A DNA stretch of 64,000 nt from the NCBI GenBank assembly GCA_903813345.2, contig CAIIXF020000001.1, positions 56,032,270 through 56,096,269 on the forward strand, in the 5' to 3' direction. Below are positions 39,989-54,300 of this stretch, in pieces (position 1 is the stretch's first letter; the number at the start of each line of letters is the position of its first letter). The notes beneath the pieces are model-generated. The model searched no databases. It had not been told where the DNA came from and saw nothing but the letters and a program-made list of their open reading frames with translations. The DNA is from Owenia fusiformis (Eukaryota > Annelida > Polychaeta > Sabellida > Oweniidae). The position numbers and the translations under genes were made by a program.

Positions 39989-42900
39989 TTATATTTGCAC
40001 CATCCCGAGACTTTTTGTCAACATCATAGTTCTATCCTCAGTAAATTCATCATTGAGTCCCTGAGCTTTTTTCTTTTGCTTATCTTCTGATCTCTTTTTC
40101 CTTTCTTTCTTGGCTAATTCCTTTCTTTCTCTATTACTTATCTGAAATCAAACATTCTCATATTAATTTTATAAAGCACATTTGGATTTACAAGTAGGAA
40201 GCCAACAAGACAAATAGTGATAAATATCATATTTTTATAAAAAGATTCACAATGGCCACTAAGTGATTTACCCAGCATGCCCAAAACCCCTATCAGATCA
40301 CCGACACCCATACTCTGTTTTTCCAGTGTATGATGTCGATAGCCTTGCATTTTGAGGGTGACATTATTTTATGCTTTAAATATTGGACAACCAAAGTATT
40401 TTACTCACTAATATTCAAATGGGAAGAAAGGGAGATTGTTGGGAGAGAGTTGGAAAATAGAGTAACAAACAAAAGCATGAATCTTTATGACACTATCCAA
40501 CAATTCTCAATCTACAGTACATGTGTTTATATTTGGTAAATAATGAAATTAATGACTAAAAATCAAAACCTACTCTAATGTAAAGGCCTTTTGTTTAGAT
40601 CAACTATAATCTACAAAAACAGCACTGTATGATAATATGAAAAACTTTCAATAATCAGAAACAAGAAAAATGGTTATATACTAGTACCTTTAATTGTTGA
40701 GGTATTTTAGGTTTTGCACCACTTGTGGTTAGATCTGTAGATTTATTCTTAATTTTATCTCCCTTTTCTCTCTTCTTGGTGTTTGTAGGTGAGATATCTG
40801 ACCAGATGCCACTGTCTGCGCTGGTTGGCTGCGAACATATAGAGGCAGTATCATCTGGATCTAAAAAACATAGCCGACTTGATTGTTTGTAAAAAATGGG
40901 TACATTTTTTGATGTTGCCCCAAATATTTTCAGACTTATCCCCTACTTCCAAAATTAAAAATCAATATTTATAGATTTTTTCCAAATTGCAATTTGATTT
41001 TGGGCTTTTATCTGTTTATCCCAAAGCATAACAAATTACATTTACAATATAAAAAATGATGTTATTGGACATATATCAATAAAATATATTGATCTTGTCC
41101 CTGAGGGAGTAAATCACTACAATCACATTTTATAAAAATCACTAATAAATTGTTTTTTTACTCACTCAAAAAATCTGAATATGAATAATGTTGATCTATT
41201 AATATGAATATATTAAGAATGGCCTCTCATGAATAGTATTAATTAAAAATTTGAAATAACATTAACAATATATACAACTTTAAAACAAGAAAAATCTTTT
41301 TTTGAAAGATACCTCTACCCCATATATATATCTATTTAAACATGATGGAGTAAGAGGTGCCTAATCATCAACATACACCCTTGCATGGGAGCTATATTAC
41401 GAGTATGTGTACAACATGACTAAATTATGAAAATTTATAGAAAAATGAAATAAAAATTGAATCATTATTTCAGATAATTTTCATGAATGTGAAGTAGAAA
41501 TCCAGTTATATTGATTACCTAGAAATCAAGTGACACATGTCAAAATTCAAATGATATCTCTCCATTTTCGCTTTAAGCCTCTATGCATTCCAATGGAATA
41601 AATTCATAAAAAAACTGTCAACATGACATCCATGCTATATCTTACTTACTCAGGGAAGCAGAGTCTGTTGATATAGCTACTATTTGTACAAGGAAGTCTA
41701 TGGTAGGCTCAACCTCAAACTGTTGATCCTCATATGTCTGTCGAACCAATGAGATATCCTAAGAAAAAACAGGAATACAATGTTAGTGTCCAACTTATAT
41801 GAGTCTTAAGTATAGCACGGTATAAGACAATTGATACATTGAGAGAACAACAACATTAACAATACTTTCTTGTTGAAGGCTCATAAATTATGTAAGTGCC
41901 TGTATTTCAAGTAAAGGTGGATAAAACATATACCTGACAACCTGATGCTTCCATAATGTGTTGCTCTATATCTGATATAAGTCTATAGCCCTGGGCAATA
42001 CCATCCAACTGGGTACAGTCCACATCTGTGTTCTGGTAATATGTATTATTGTAAGTATTCGTGGAAGCTGATTTTTTGCCCTTAGTTGTTGGCCCATTTT
42101 CAGTATCTTTTTCGCAAAACTATAAAAAAATTATATAATACATATAGTACATGCATAACTTAAAAGTACTGGAGAAAATAGGTGAAAAAATGGATTTTTG
42201 TTTTTTTGCAGTTGTTGACTGACAAGAAAAATATTCTGTTTATACTGATCACCAAACTTTCAGATTTTAGACTGGCCCATCAGCTTTTTTCTTCAATATT
42301 CTCTTTTAACATGTTTTTTTGGCAATCAGACCCGTGACCAGGAGGGGGAGGTTAAGTGAAAATTGGCCAAAATTCGTTAAAAATCATGCAGTTTTTCAAC
42401 ATTTTGAGCACTTTCAAGTGACTTTGAGCCAAAATTGTCAAATTTGAACCCCCTTGGAATATTTCATAAAAACTGAACCCCCGTAACAACACACCATCTA
42501 ACTTGAAATGTCTCCCATCTGGTGACCAGTAACACAACTATCTTCCAACTTTCATTAGATTTTACAAATATGTTTTTTTACCAAAAGATTTATTTTGTAC
42601 ATAAAAGCTAGGACAACCTTCATGCTGCATGAGGTAAATACTTAAATACAAAAGTACATGAAATATATAAAAACTCTGTACCACTATGTGCACTGTACAC
42701 TATTTTTCAACATGAATGATAAAAAAGTGTCTATTAATATATTGTAATTTAAAGTAATTCTTTATTTCATTTCACACAAGGGAGTGCTGTTTGTGTCCAT
42801 AATAACAAATTGAATTTAACCAAATTGATATCACTGATGCAATGTGAATCGATAACTACATTCTGAATGTCATTATTGAAGTTAATGTCCATGCCGTTGG

Positions 42901-45900
42901 TCAATTTACTGGCCTTTACAAGGTTAGCACGATAGAAATGGATGAAATAATTTTACAAATAGTCTTGATCATCTATTTTCAATTGTCTAACTAATTGTTG
43001 CTCAAGTCTTATTTCAAACATTATTTACAGAGTGACCTGTAGTGATAACATTTTCACCCAATTGGAATGTTTTTATTGAAATCTGAAGATAATTAATTTT
43101 AATTCTGTGTTTACAAGAATATCAATGAAATTGATGGAAGTAAGGATGAAAAGAATTAACTGTTTGTAGTCATATCAAACAGTGCAAGTCTAAGATGTAA
43201 ATTCTTGCAAATAACATGAAACAAAAGTCATAGAACAAATAGTCCTAGAAGAAATTGTCATAGAACAAATAGTAATAGAACAAATGAATATTCTTGCTTG
43301 TAATATCATAGTAATATCTTTAAATCATGCTAATACAGTAAATATCAGATATGCTATTTTTGTATTGACTATAATATCATCATTCCACGGCACAATATAC
43401 TACAGTATTACAATACATCCGTGATTAGAATAACATTCGGATTGCTAAAATTAGAGAAGCTCTAGTCAATCCACAGGAAATAACCAATTCCTTGGAAAAT
43501 AATTGTTTTTTTATGAACCAATTCTCCGATTTGTAGTATGGGTAATTATATACAACTTTAATAGTAAAATAATGATTTGAGGAATAATAGGAGAGAAAGC
43601 AGGAAATGTTATCATGAAACTCTATCTTTTAGTTCCGAGATTATGAGATTTGATATCTCATTAATGTCTTGTTTTAATGAGATTTAAGGAGATTTGCAAG
43701 AAATAAGAATTTAATTTTTTGTTTATTTGGTGACATTTTTGAACACTGTATATATTTTGAATGCTGTATCCCCATTTCCTGGTAGCGGCACAAAACGTAT
43801 AACTATGAAACTGTGTTTGAACATGGTTTTGAAATCGAATCTTGGACATTATGATTTTGTTAACATAATGAATGTGTTAAAATATTCTCATGTTCATTAC
43901 CTGCAAGCCTATAGTGGCAGGAGATTCAGTGTTATCGCCTATTCTCCTTACACTACTATAGTGTTCTCCATTGTGGTAGGTTAGGTGTAACTGTTGAGCA
44001 TTGTTCGACTTGTGGTCATCTGTACCATGAATCTACAAAAGAAATATTAATTAATTATTAAGAAATCAAAGTTTTATACATTTCATGTAAAACTTATTAT
44101 TCCTCAATTGGTCAGATAGGCGTAAAGATTATCCTATATGCGGTTCAGGATATTGGGATAATCCCAAAGTAATATTATATATATCTCCTCAAAAGCCAAA
44201 GGTCCAGGCCAAGTATTGGATAAGCGAACCCGTATCACAGTTTATTTCTAGTTCTAGAAAGCTGCTGAACATAATTGAGAGCTTAAATGGTAAATACTAC
44301 ATTCTCCCATAAAGTGGTCTCATCTGTCTTTAGGATAACACTATATGTAGCTACAAAAAGAGTACATCATTTCTAATTAACTCCATTCTTTCAAAAAAAC
44401 CATCAGAATCTAGAAGCAGTAGCCACATGGGATTAATATCACATACGCAGCTTTACAATAAATCCCTTATGATTTGAGCTGTAGTAATATATCCATGTTT
44501 ATGTCTTTGAAGACATTCAAGGAATTAAACAATCAGTGTGATAAAAGTCACATTGACAAAGTCCTATGAACTGAAACCAATTATATTTATTCACTTATAT
44601 AAGATTAACTGGTCATTTATCTCAATCAAGCTTTTAGTGAATGAACATATTTCCTCTCAGACAGCTAAGGTTACTAAGGGACGGTCTTTGATGATACTAG
44701 AAGCATGGTTGGTTCAAGGCTAAAGGTCAGGAAGGTCAAAGTGAAAGGCATTAACAAAATTTGTGTTTGCCATAACATTTTGAAATCAAAAAACCTTTCT
44801 ACAATTCAATGATGAAATTCCATAAATAAGGTATGCCTTCTGCAAGCCGAAAATTAAGATAAGAGATTGCTGATAACTGATTGCATATATTTTATTACAT
44901 ATGAGAGACAGACAGTAATAATTTATAAATAAAATTTTGCACTGAGTTGAGAAAAATTCTAGACATTGATGATTGAATTGTTCAGATGATTGACCACTAA
45001 GTGAAAATGTTCAAAGAGGCCTCTTGTTTGGGCTGACTGACTTGGAGCATCCCAAAATCTCAAAAGTCAAACATATTTTATTGCTATTTATTAGATTACA
45101 GGAGTTTCTCCGTTTGACACATGTTTTTTAAAATTTTAGACTAAAAATGTAAGCTTAGGTTTGAAAGTAGTTTATACTGCATGATTTCATTAGTGTTTTT
45201 TCTCATTTCGTGAATCTTTTCAGTGTGTGGCCCATTTTTAAAGTTCACAAAACTACACACATTCAAAACCTTGTTAAGGTCATGTTTACATGAATAGTAG
45301 ATTTCAGGGTGTATAACTACATTTTAAGGTCAAGGTCTCACTATAAAGTCAAGTTGATTGTCAGATTGATTGATTAAATATTTTTTAGTTTATGATTCTC
45401 TAGTTTATTCAGTAATATTCATGGGGTGATTTTCCTTTTGTTTACATTGTACCCAAACACAATAAATATTATATATGGGTCTATAGTCGAAGAATATAAA
45501 ATGAAAGTAATTTCAAATATGTCATGTATTCAAAAAATACTGTTGATTTATAGCCTAAATAAAGAGACATATTAACCTCATGGGCCATGATACTGTTTAA
45601 TCATGTCATGAGTCAACAACTTTAAAAAAGAATGTGGGAATTTCAAAAATCACTTAGATATAATACGTTCATTAAGAAATACTTGAAGTGCTACTTTGAC
45701 CTGAATTGTGTTATATCATGAAGTGCAGTTTTAACTTATTTATGTGAATTTTATCCTATTAATATCATACTTTACAACATGGGCCTCGAATAAAGAAGCA
45801 TCAATGTATCCCAAATTTGAGATAAACGTACCCTTAATATATCATCCCAGTTAGTATTCACATCACAACCGGCAAACATAGCATCCCTCTGTTAAGATCA

Positions 45901-48900
45901 GGATGTATTTTGGTAAATAAATATTTATAATACCCATAGTACCTGTAATATCACAGGCTGGTATCGAAATATTTGTCCGCTGTGACGGAGCATGCTATTT
46001 TTCATAAAAACACTAAATATACTTCACGATTTATTTTTTAACTCATATGTTTCGTTATACCATACAAAATTACTTACTCCATGCAATGGATATATCATTT
46101 GCGGGTAACTTTCACTTCTGTTTGAAGTTCAATTACGTTGGGAAGAAAAGCTATTGAAAATGGCGCCGGAGTATCATACATCAAAATGTACCATTTCTTG
46201 TTTAACTTTCTAATGGCACGATATAGTGACACGATAATATTTACACATGGTTTCAGCATAACTATGAAGGAATAAATGAGATGTTGATGTATTTGGTCTT
46301 TTTAATTCTTTTATAAAAAATAATGTTTAATTTTTTTGTCCGCTGTGACGGAGCAGTTGCAAATGTGAACTGTGAAAATGCTCCGTCACAGCGGACAAAA
46401 AAAATAAACATTATTCTTTATAAAAAAATTAAAAAGACCCAATGCATTAATATCTCATTAATACATTCAGAGTTATCCTGAAAACATATGTTAATATTAT
46501 CGTGTCACTATATCATGCCATTAAAAAGTTAAAAAAGAAATGGTACATTTTAGAGTTTGATACTCTGGCGCCGTGTTCAATAGATTTTACTCCTAGCGTT
46601 ATTGGACTTCAAACAGAAGTGAAGGTTACCCGCAAATGATATATTCATTGCATGGAGTAAGTAATTATCTTTGATATAACGAAACATAAGAGTTAAAAAA
46701 TAAATCGTGAAGCATTCTTAGTGTTTTTATGAAAAATAGCATGCTCCGTCACAGCGGACAAATCTTTCGATACCAGCCTGTGAATATGGGGGTTTCTAAG
46801 CAAGAAAATTGATGAAAGTGATGATATACATCAATTACTGTTTTATTTATGCAAATAAGTTTCACAAATTAACAATTACATGTAGTTCTTGTAACAATGA
46901 ATTCACGATTTCAGAATATTGAACAATCAATGGAAGAATTATTCATTTGCAACATGTAAAATTCATAAATCGGACCAAAGGGCAATAATAAAATGTAAGC
47001 AAAATTAACATCTAATAACTCATTTCACAAACATCACCGGTGAAGGGGACCAATACATAGTCTTAACAATTATGAATACAACTCCTCTAGACATTACCAC
47101 TTCATAATTCCCGTGACTGTCACCATAAGATGTCATACTTGAATGTCATCCTGACCTTGCATCATCGTATTGACATTTGTCCATTGTAACTGACATACCT
47201 TACCTTGAACATATCACTTTAAAATTATTGGGCTTCTTTATTCTTAGTCTATCTGGGATATATGTTTTTCAAATATGTTTTAGTGATCATGACCTTTATA
47301 AAATGTTTGTCAAATATTTTTCAGTAATCGTGACCTTTGCTAAATGTTTGTCAAATATGTTTTCAGTCATCATGCCTTTTGAGACTTGGTTTTTGAAGGG
47401 ATTTTTTCAGGGATAATGATCAAAACCTTTGCATATGTATATACTATTCATTCTAAAGGTTCATGGCCTCAGAACCATTACTTTTAGTAAATATGTTCCA
47501 CATTTGAAACATGTTTTTTTTCAAATATTTGTAAGTGACCATGACATTTGAAGACATTTATTTGGACATTAAATATTATTCTAGAAGTGGGAAGCATGAA
47601 TCGAAGAAGACAAGGTCATGTTGGCGATGCCACTACGTACAATGACGTTTCATAAGAGCCTACATACCTGCCAGCAAGGTGTGTTGAGCTGGTGTATGAC
47701 AACCACAACTTTATGTAACTGTGCGAATGCAACTATGGCATCATTCCCAGCATAAGTTCCTATTTTCCTCAGTAATGCCACTGAAAGTAATAATGAAAAA
47801 TATGATTGCCAAATAGTTACAAAAAAGTAATAAATATCGAGGAGAAACAATCATATTCATATAATTTAAAGGGGCAACAAGGACTGTAGAGAAAAAATTC
47901 ACATTTTTTTTATTTTTTCTGAGCTATCAGGTCAATATTTGGCTTAACATCTTCTTTGACATACTTTTTTTCTTAAAATGTATGGATAAACTCTCAATTT
48001 CAGCATTAAGAGGTGTAAATTCAGTTCAAAGCTTCTATAAAGGGAGTCCCACTTATAGATTTTTAAGATGATCCACCACGTTTCAAGAGTAATATCAGCT
48101 GAAAGAATGATCATCCATGGGGTTTCTTTGTAGATAATAAAAATATATGTTAGTCTTGATGAGATATCCAAACTTAAATATATTTTGACACTGGTCGATG
48201 ATCATTGGGATTAGCTACAACCACCATATAATCATGTAATGGCTGCAGTAGATCAAATGTGATGGAGACATTACTGTGTATAATAAGTCTCAGTAAACAC
48301 CTCTCTGTCATAAACATCTGGCCAAAATAAACAAATTTACCAATATACAGATCATTTACTTTCGTAAAAAACTCTGAAGTGAACACCTTTTTGTAGCTCT
48401 AAATGTGTTCACTATACACAGGCTTTACTATAACAACTTCACAGGTAAGTGGAGTAGGATGACTTAAGGACATGTTTGATAATATCAGTCTGTCTGCCAA
48501 TATAGTTAATTAAGCAGACTATTTCTTCTACTTGGCCCCCATCCCAGTTACGTCATGTACATGGTAGAAGCCTCATAAGCAATCTATCCATATACATATA
48601 ACAATTGTAATGAAATACTGACATATATATTATATCAATAGTTTTGAGATTGTAATGTTTTTAGAAAGTAAACATGTTTTTAGATTTGAGTAGCCTATAA
48701 CACATGGAGAACGCAGGTCTTCCTCCAGCAATGTGAAAAAAATATTTTTGTCATAGAAAAATGATCGAAAAACAATATGTGACCAGAATATATTTATCCT
48801 AATATGAGGTTCAGTAAATATCATCACAGCTAATTGGAGATTCAAAGTTGACATAGAGGAATGAACCTGAATGAAAGAGAATATGAAATTGAGATATTAT

Positions 48901-49825
48901 GTCTCATAAAAGGCTATTGCAAAATGTACTTCATCCATTGCTTTTATCATTCCTTTCACTACTTCACCAGTTTGTCAGACTCTATCATCGTGACAAGATC
49001 ATAACAGGACATATCATAATGAAATTAATTACTCTCGAAATCCATTCCTACAATAAATGCATACTACCCACGTCAGTCAATAAAACTGAATCTTACACTA
49101 GAATGTTAAGATAGAAACAAAAACTGGTTTGACATAACAGGAAAATATTCTAGTTTAAAGAATGTTTGGTTTTATGTATTACCCAAAAGGGAGCCACATT
49201 TATAAGAAATGAAACAAGATGAGAATAACAAATATATGAAGTCATTCAAAATAGATTCTTGAGAAAAACAGAAGATGAATACAATAATTCAGAATTTGCC
49301 ACAACTATATTCACTCTATAAAAAACACATTATGTTGTCCAGACATACGCAACTGTCCAGTGTCAAGAATGAATGGTCAACCAGAATGCAGTAAGTTTTG
49401 CTGCTCTTACCTTAGGAAAAACCTTTGGGGACAGGGCTTTCTACATCCCTCACCCCCCCCCTCCTCACATTCTCCAAGGATACTGAATAAAAACTGTGTA
49501 AATGAAACACTCTTAGGTTCAGGACCACAATTTGTGTTCCACTTAGGTGTTCCACTTACACAGGTGTTTTACATGAAGTAAATAGGCCACATTCCACTTG
49601 TTTCACCAACAGAAGTGTTCCAGCACTATACAATAGACAATCTATGATAGGATATAATGATATTGTAACTTACAATGAGTGTCAAATGGAACGTCATCCT
49701 CTGCTACAAATGGCTCAAACTTTTCCCTATGCTTCTCCATATACTGAACAACATCCAGTCTGTGAGTCATATGGTTTCTACCATGTCCTTCAAGTTGATC
49801 CCCCAGTGCCCTGAACAGGCAATTC
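39989..49825 (-). CDS. OTUD3: OTU domain-containing deubiquitinase 3, lacking 5' exon(s)
   Basis: Cysteine deubiquitinase; human OTUD3 acts on PTEN and other substrates. Eight exons, minus strand: 49825-49674, 47780-47668, 45888-45832, 44032-43901, 42119-41934, 41758-41650, 40860-40688, 40141-39989; 1075 bases, phases all compatible, stop at 39989-39991. The first exon here opens with the end of the catalytic DGNC-type motif ([15 protein letters not shown], catalytic Cys); [13 protein letters not shown] and HQLNTPCWQ follow; the catalytic His is in [22 protein letters not shown]-like segment ([15 protein letters not shown] to [12 protein letters not shown]) and a basic tail ending TKSLGMVQI follow. 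Human OTUD3 ends in a similar basic tail. The 57-base exon at 45888-45832 adds 19 residues I do not recall in vertebrate OTUD3. The N-terminal exon(s) with the start codon were not found and may lie beyond 64000. Confidence 0.95.
42327..42482. mobile_element. Relic related to the element at 56998-57204
   Basis: Begins CAGACCCGTGACCAGGAGGG and shares its interior ('atcatgcagtttt', 'cattttgagc', 'ccaaaattgtcaaa', 'ctgaaccccc') with 56998-57204. It lies in an OTUD3 intron. The right end is unclear. Confidence 0.6.
45951..46783. repeat. 833-bp near-perfect palindrome in an OTUD3 intron
   Basis: TCACAGGCTGGTATCGAAA at the left and its exact inverse at the right enclose two arms of about 400 bp meeting at about 46367 around a loop of roughly 25 bases. 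TTTGTCCGCTGTGACGGAGC occurs four times, at both outer ends and at both sides of the centre. The arms differ by scattered substitutions and small indels. No gene inside. It stands 62 bases from the 57-base OTUD3 exon. Confidence 0.85.
47261..47560. repeat. Degenerate tandem repeat, about 60-bp unit
   Basis: 'tttgtcaaatatgttttca' with 'gtgatcatgacctttg' recurs four or five times with substitutions, in an OTUD3 intron. Confidence 0.5.
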
Positions 49826-51127
49826 CTGAAATCAAAATTTTGAATAATCAAAATTTATATTCTAGGCATTAATTAAAAGACAATTGGTACCTAACAGTGT
49901 CCCAAAATATTCTTTATAATATGCTTTATACTTAAATTAGGGGGTATAACCACTAAAACATGTTTGTTGTTATGCATTATTTACACTGTATTATACATGA
50001 GGAATCATTTACCAAAGCAATGGAACTTGCTCTACCAAACTATATACAGGGTGGTCCAAAAAATTGGAATATATAGAGGAGGCAAAAGCAAAAGAGGATA
50101 TAATACTCCTAATGGGACATTATTTTGCCAGTTTTAATTGTATAAACATAGAAGATTTTGGATTAATTATATTCATTGTCATTCTTTGGAAAAATACATC
50201 TAAAGACAAATCAATATGTTAAAGACCAACCCCAAAATAATGATGATAATTAACCAGGTCCAAAAAATGACCACTATATAATGAACACTTGTGTCCCTCA
50301 AAGAACCTATTGACAAGACGAAGAGAATGGCCTTCAAGGTCAACTTTTCACATATACTACACACTTGATATCATGACACTAATGCTACATTGGCATGTAA
50401 ACTCTTTAATTTCATGACTTTCTATTGTAGTAAATTGGATTTAACTAGAACAACTTACAAGGCACTTACCAACATCTACTCAATCATGATTCAATACGTC
50501 AACATGTCCTTCTTATATTCTTTACCATGAAGAAATTAGGACTTGACTCATAACAACATGTGTTAAACAGGCACCGTGTGTTAAAGAGGCAATATCTGAT
50601 AGAAACACAATTAGAGTACCCCCTTGATATTTTTGTATCAGGATGCAAAAGATTCATCTAACTACTTGCCAACTGTCAGATACTGACTCCTATGTTTACC
50701 ATGTCAATAACATGACTGTCAGCAAAAATGAATTGATTACTGGATGGTCAGAAATTCGACAAAAAGCTGATTGGTGGTTGCATGGGTTCAAGTCATGTCA
50801 TGACATTTGAGTCACATGATGGGAATGTGGAAAGCTCAAATTGCATTAAAGTCTGACAGTTGGTTGTGCAGTCAATATTCTCAATATGTTGCAAATACTG
50901 TGCCCATAAGTTGGTCTCAAGATGTGTCTTGGGTATGTTTGTATGCAGCAATTGCTATAATGGGGGAAATTTTTTCTGGGGGACATGACCTTTTAGCTTG
51001 TGGCGCTCCGCATCATCTATGCTTTGCACATTCGGCTTGTCAGCTGCAAAACCCATTCATAAGTTGCCTCCCCTCTTAGGAAATTCTTCGAACAGGCTTG
51101 AGGGATATCAATGATTGTTCGGGAGCG
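49826..51127. other. OTUD3 upstream intron or flank, no exon recognised
   Basis: No minus-strand sequence encodes the expected residues leading into the OTU catalytic motif. A single mariner-type end, TACAGGGTGGTCC, stands at about 50046. The plus frame at 50807-51079 has no family signature. Confidence 0.45.
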
Positions 51128-51392
51128 AAACACCCAATACAGATGGAGCCTGAGTAAAAATATTGGGTGCGGCATGGATGATGGTGCAGATTTAACGGTC
51201 ATTTTTGAATACTATTTTCACAATTTTATTGATATTAGGTGTCAACTTCACACATATATTTGAAGACGCAAAATTGCTTAGATTCAGAAATATCACAAAT
51301 TCAAAAAATCAAATAATGACCGTTAAATTTGCACCATCATCCCAGCCCCATTCTATATTTCTCCGTCTGCATAGGGTGAGAAACCTAAAGAG
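51128..51392. mobile_element. Fold-back MITE-like element
   Basis: The arms at about 51128-51210 and 51313-51392 are inverted copies, best over 'atgatggtgca' and 'tttaacggtcatt'. The outer parts ('gaaacaccc...cagatggag') match less well. No clear target duplication. Confidence 0.55.
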
Positions 51393-54300
51393 AGAAACTA
51401 CATCTTTAAAGAAGTGTCTCTTTAGAAATTGAGCTTCTATTCTTTCAATTTTGATTTTGCTTTCTGAAGAGGGCACTCTATTTGAGTTAAAGCTAATCCT
51501 TTGATCGAGCCCGAACTAATCAGGTAGGGGGGGGGGGGGGGGCAATGCCTATTTGCTCAAATAAATTTTAGGCCAATAGTTAAGGTACATGATACCTTGT
51601 ATTATGATCACACTACTAGAATGTTTAAGTACATAAATTCATTAAAAAGTGTTTTGTTGTTTTATCTACCTTTCTAAAATAATGTTGAACATGAGAATGT
51701 GTAATGTCATATCTCCTAAAACCCAGTTAATCTGTATTCAAGATGTAGTGTGAAGAGAAAATTGCACTGGTGCATCAAACAATTTCATCATGAAACTTGA
51801 TATTAACATCATTATAATATACTAAGGACATCCAAACAATTGTGGGTCTTATCATCAGTATGGTTCAAATTCAATAACGTGTACATCCATCAGATGGATT
51901 CTTGGCCACATTTTTCCATTTACATATTTCTGACCTTAATAATTGAATTATTTGCAGACTAAAATACCAATAATAAAACTTTCATCCCAAATTATGAATT
52001 TTATCATTTATACCTATAATCATAATGAATTTCATATGTGACAACATGTTAGGACTTAATTGGGTATTTTGGGTATTTACTAATTCGAATATGTCCTCCT
52101 TAAGATCCTCATATTTTTGAACACATCCATGGCCTGAGGCAATAATTTAACACTTCGGTATATGCAACCTTATTTGACACAAATAAAGTTTGGTACAATG
52201 CCTTTCATCATATCAAGATCATAACAACTTGTATTTGCTTTAAAGTAACGTCATTCATTCACTCATTCATTCATTCATTTCATTCAAAGCACGCATATTT
52301 GTGAGAAACAGAATTTTATAGTATGTAGTAGTCTTTTAAATGTTCTATTAGGAAATGACTCAAGTGTGTTTGAAGTTAAATAAAGGAGTATCGCGGTTTT
52401 TTATTAAAAATTTTAGAATTCAAAACACTTAAATAGGCCATATTTCTAGGCGATATTAACCTACATTGTATATTCTTAAATTCTGTTTTTTGTTTACAAT
52501 TTCTTGAAATTCAAAGAAAATTTATTTTTGTACTGTATTTTTAAAATCTGAATGAAGGAATGTTGTTTATGTATTCATGGGCGTGGTTTGACTTTTTTCT
52601 ATCAAAGGTATGATAATCTTAGGAAATAACTGTTGGTATAGGGATTGGTAGTGGTAGGTACTAGGTAGTGCCTCAATATTGTATCTGTCTTTATACAATA
52701 CTATATCAATCAATACTTCAACAAATATTTCTTACATCTCTAATGACAATTTGACATTAAAATGTACAGAATTTACACAGTCATATAAGCCATTTTTGAG
52801 CTTCCAAAATGAGTCCCTGCTATATTATCTGATACATCATATATTCCATAATACATGTTACACATCATGCTTGAAGTTCTCTGCCCATGTCTTAACCTGA
52901 ACCTACAGAAAAAGTACCTAGCTCTGAATACATGTAATTAACTTACCAAATAGTCTAGGTCTGTAATATAAATAAATATATGAGATATATGCATGCCTAT
53001 GGGTCTATTAGAAGATTACAATGAACTTAAAACTGAGTAATGTTCAGCTGAGTACTCACTTTGGGATATACTGTTAATTAATTTACTGAAATAACTATTA
53101 CAATGTATTCCTATGGTGGGATAATCCTCAATAAATGATTCCTTTGAGGATGTTCCACGATTTTGCTTCTTATGGATACATATTTGGAGTTCACAAGTTA
53201 ATTGTGTGTGTGTCTTCAGAATATTAATTGAAACTTACTAGCAAAAATAGAAAACTAGGTATAGGACTCTATAAAAATCTTAAATGTTTTTTCTAGATGT
53301 GCCAGTTCTTAAAATAACAGATGTCATTTGCATTTTCACTTTGAATCATCTGGATCAAAATTATGTTTCTGGTTTGAACAGTTATTTCATCTATTTGAAC
53401 AGCTCTTGTGCACTCTTGTGTTAACTTCCATGAACAACTGATTTTGGCTTTTATTCTATTTTGACAAATTGATGGAATTAAATCACACACTATGACAACA
53501 TTATTGATTATGGACTGGGAATTCGAACTCCCAAAAGGCATCAGTTGTTTCTGCCTTACAGACAAGGGAAACCAATTTAAAATTAAAAGAAGCAAGAAAT
53601 ATCTAGAGCTGAAGGTATTGCTTTAGATTGTCATAGTTTACCACAGTTTCAAAGTACTCTATGTAGTCAGTAGTACTTATTTACTCAGAAGTCCTGGGAG
53701 TTCTATTAGTTCTTAAATCCATTTGGCTATGTCCTGACACAGATGCTGATTGTTGGTCATAAAAATGATACATATAAGTAAAAGAACACCCACTTCCAAT
53801 TCTAGTGAATTTGAACATTTGATTATTTGATAAATTTTATGATCATGTCTAAAAAAAACTAAAAAAATTCCAGCTTCTAAATCATTTATGTATAATTACA
53901 TTTGTTTGACATCATATCAGCCATTAAATAAACAACTCGTCATTTTGTTTCAACTAGTCCATATATGTCAAGTAGAAACCTAGAGATATGAAAAGAATAA
54001 TTTTGCAGTTCTTGCACGATTTCAGAAAACAAAATAATGTCAGACCCATTAGATCAGCTCATAAATATCACAGTCTGAACAATTATTCATTGTTTTATGG
54101 TTTATGAGGAGAATTGACAATAAGATGCTGAGATATCAATGTTTCTATCCAAGTTTGTACTGACACATAGATACAATGAAAATAAAGAAATAATAAGAGT
54201 TTGTGTCATAGTATTTGCAAAGGAATGTCCAAAGGGTCCTAAGCTGAGGTGCAGGGTATAAGAGTTGGGTCAAAAATCAATGAGGGGGAGTAGGTGAGCT

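Noticed and set aside
50807-51079. 90-codon plus-strand frame
   Set aside because: No recognisable domain, no splice context, and flanked by repeat relics.
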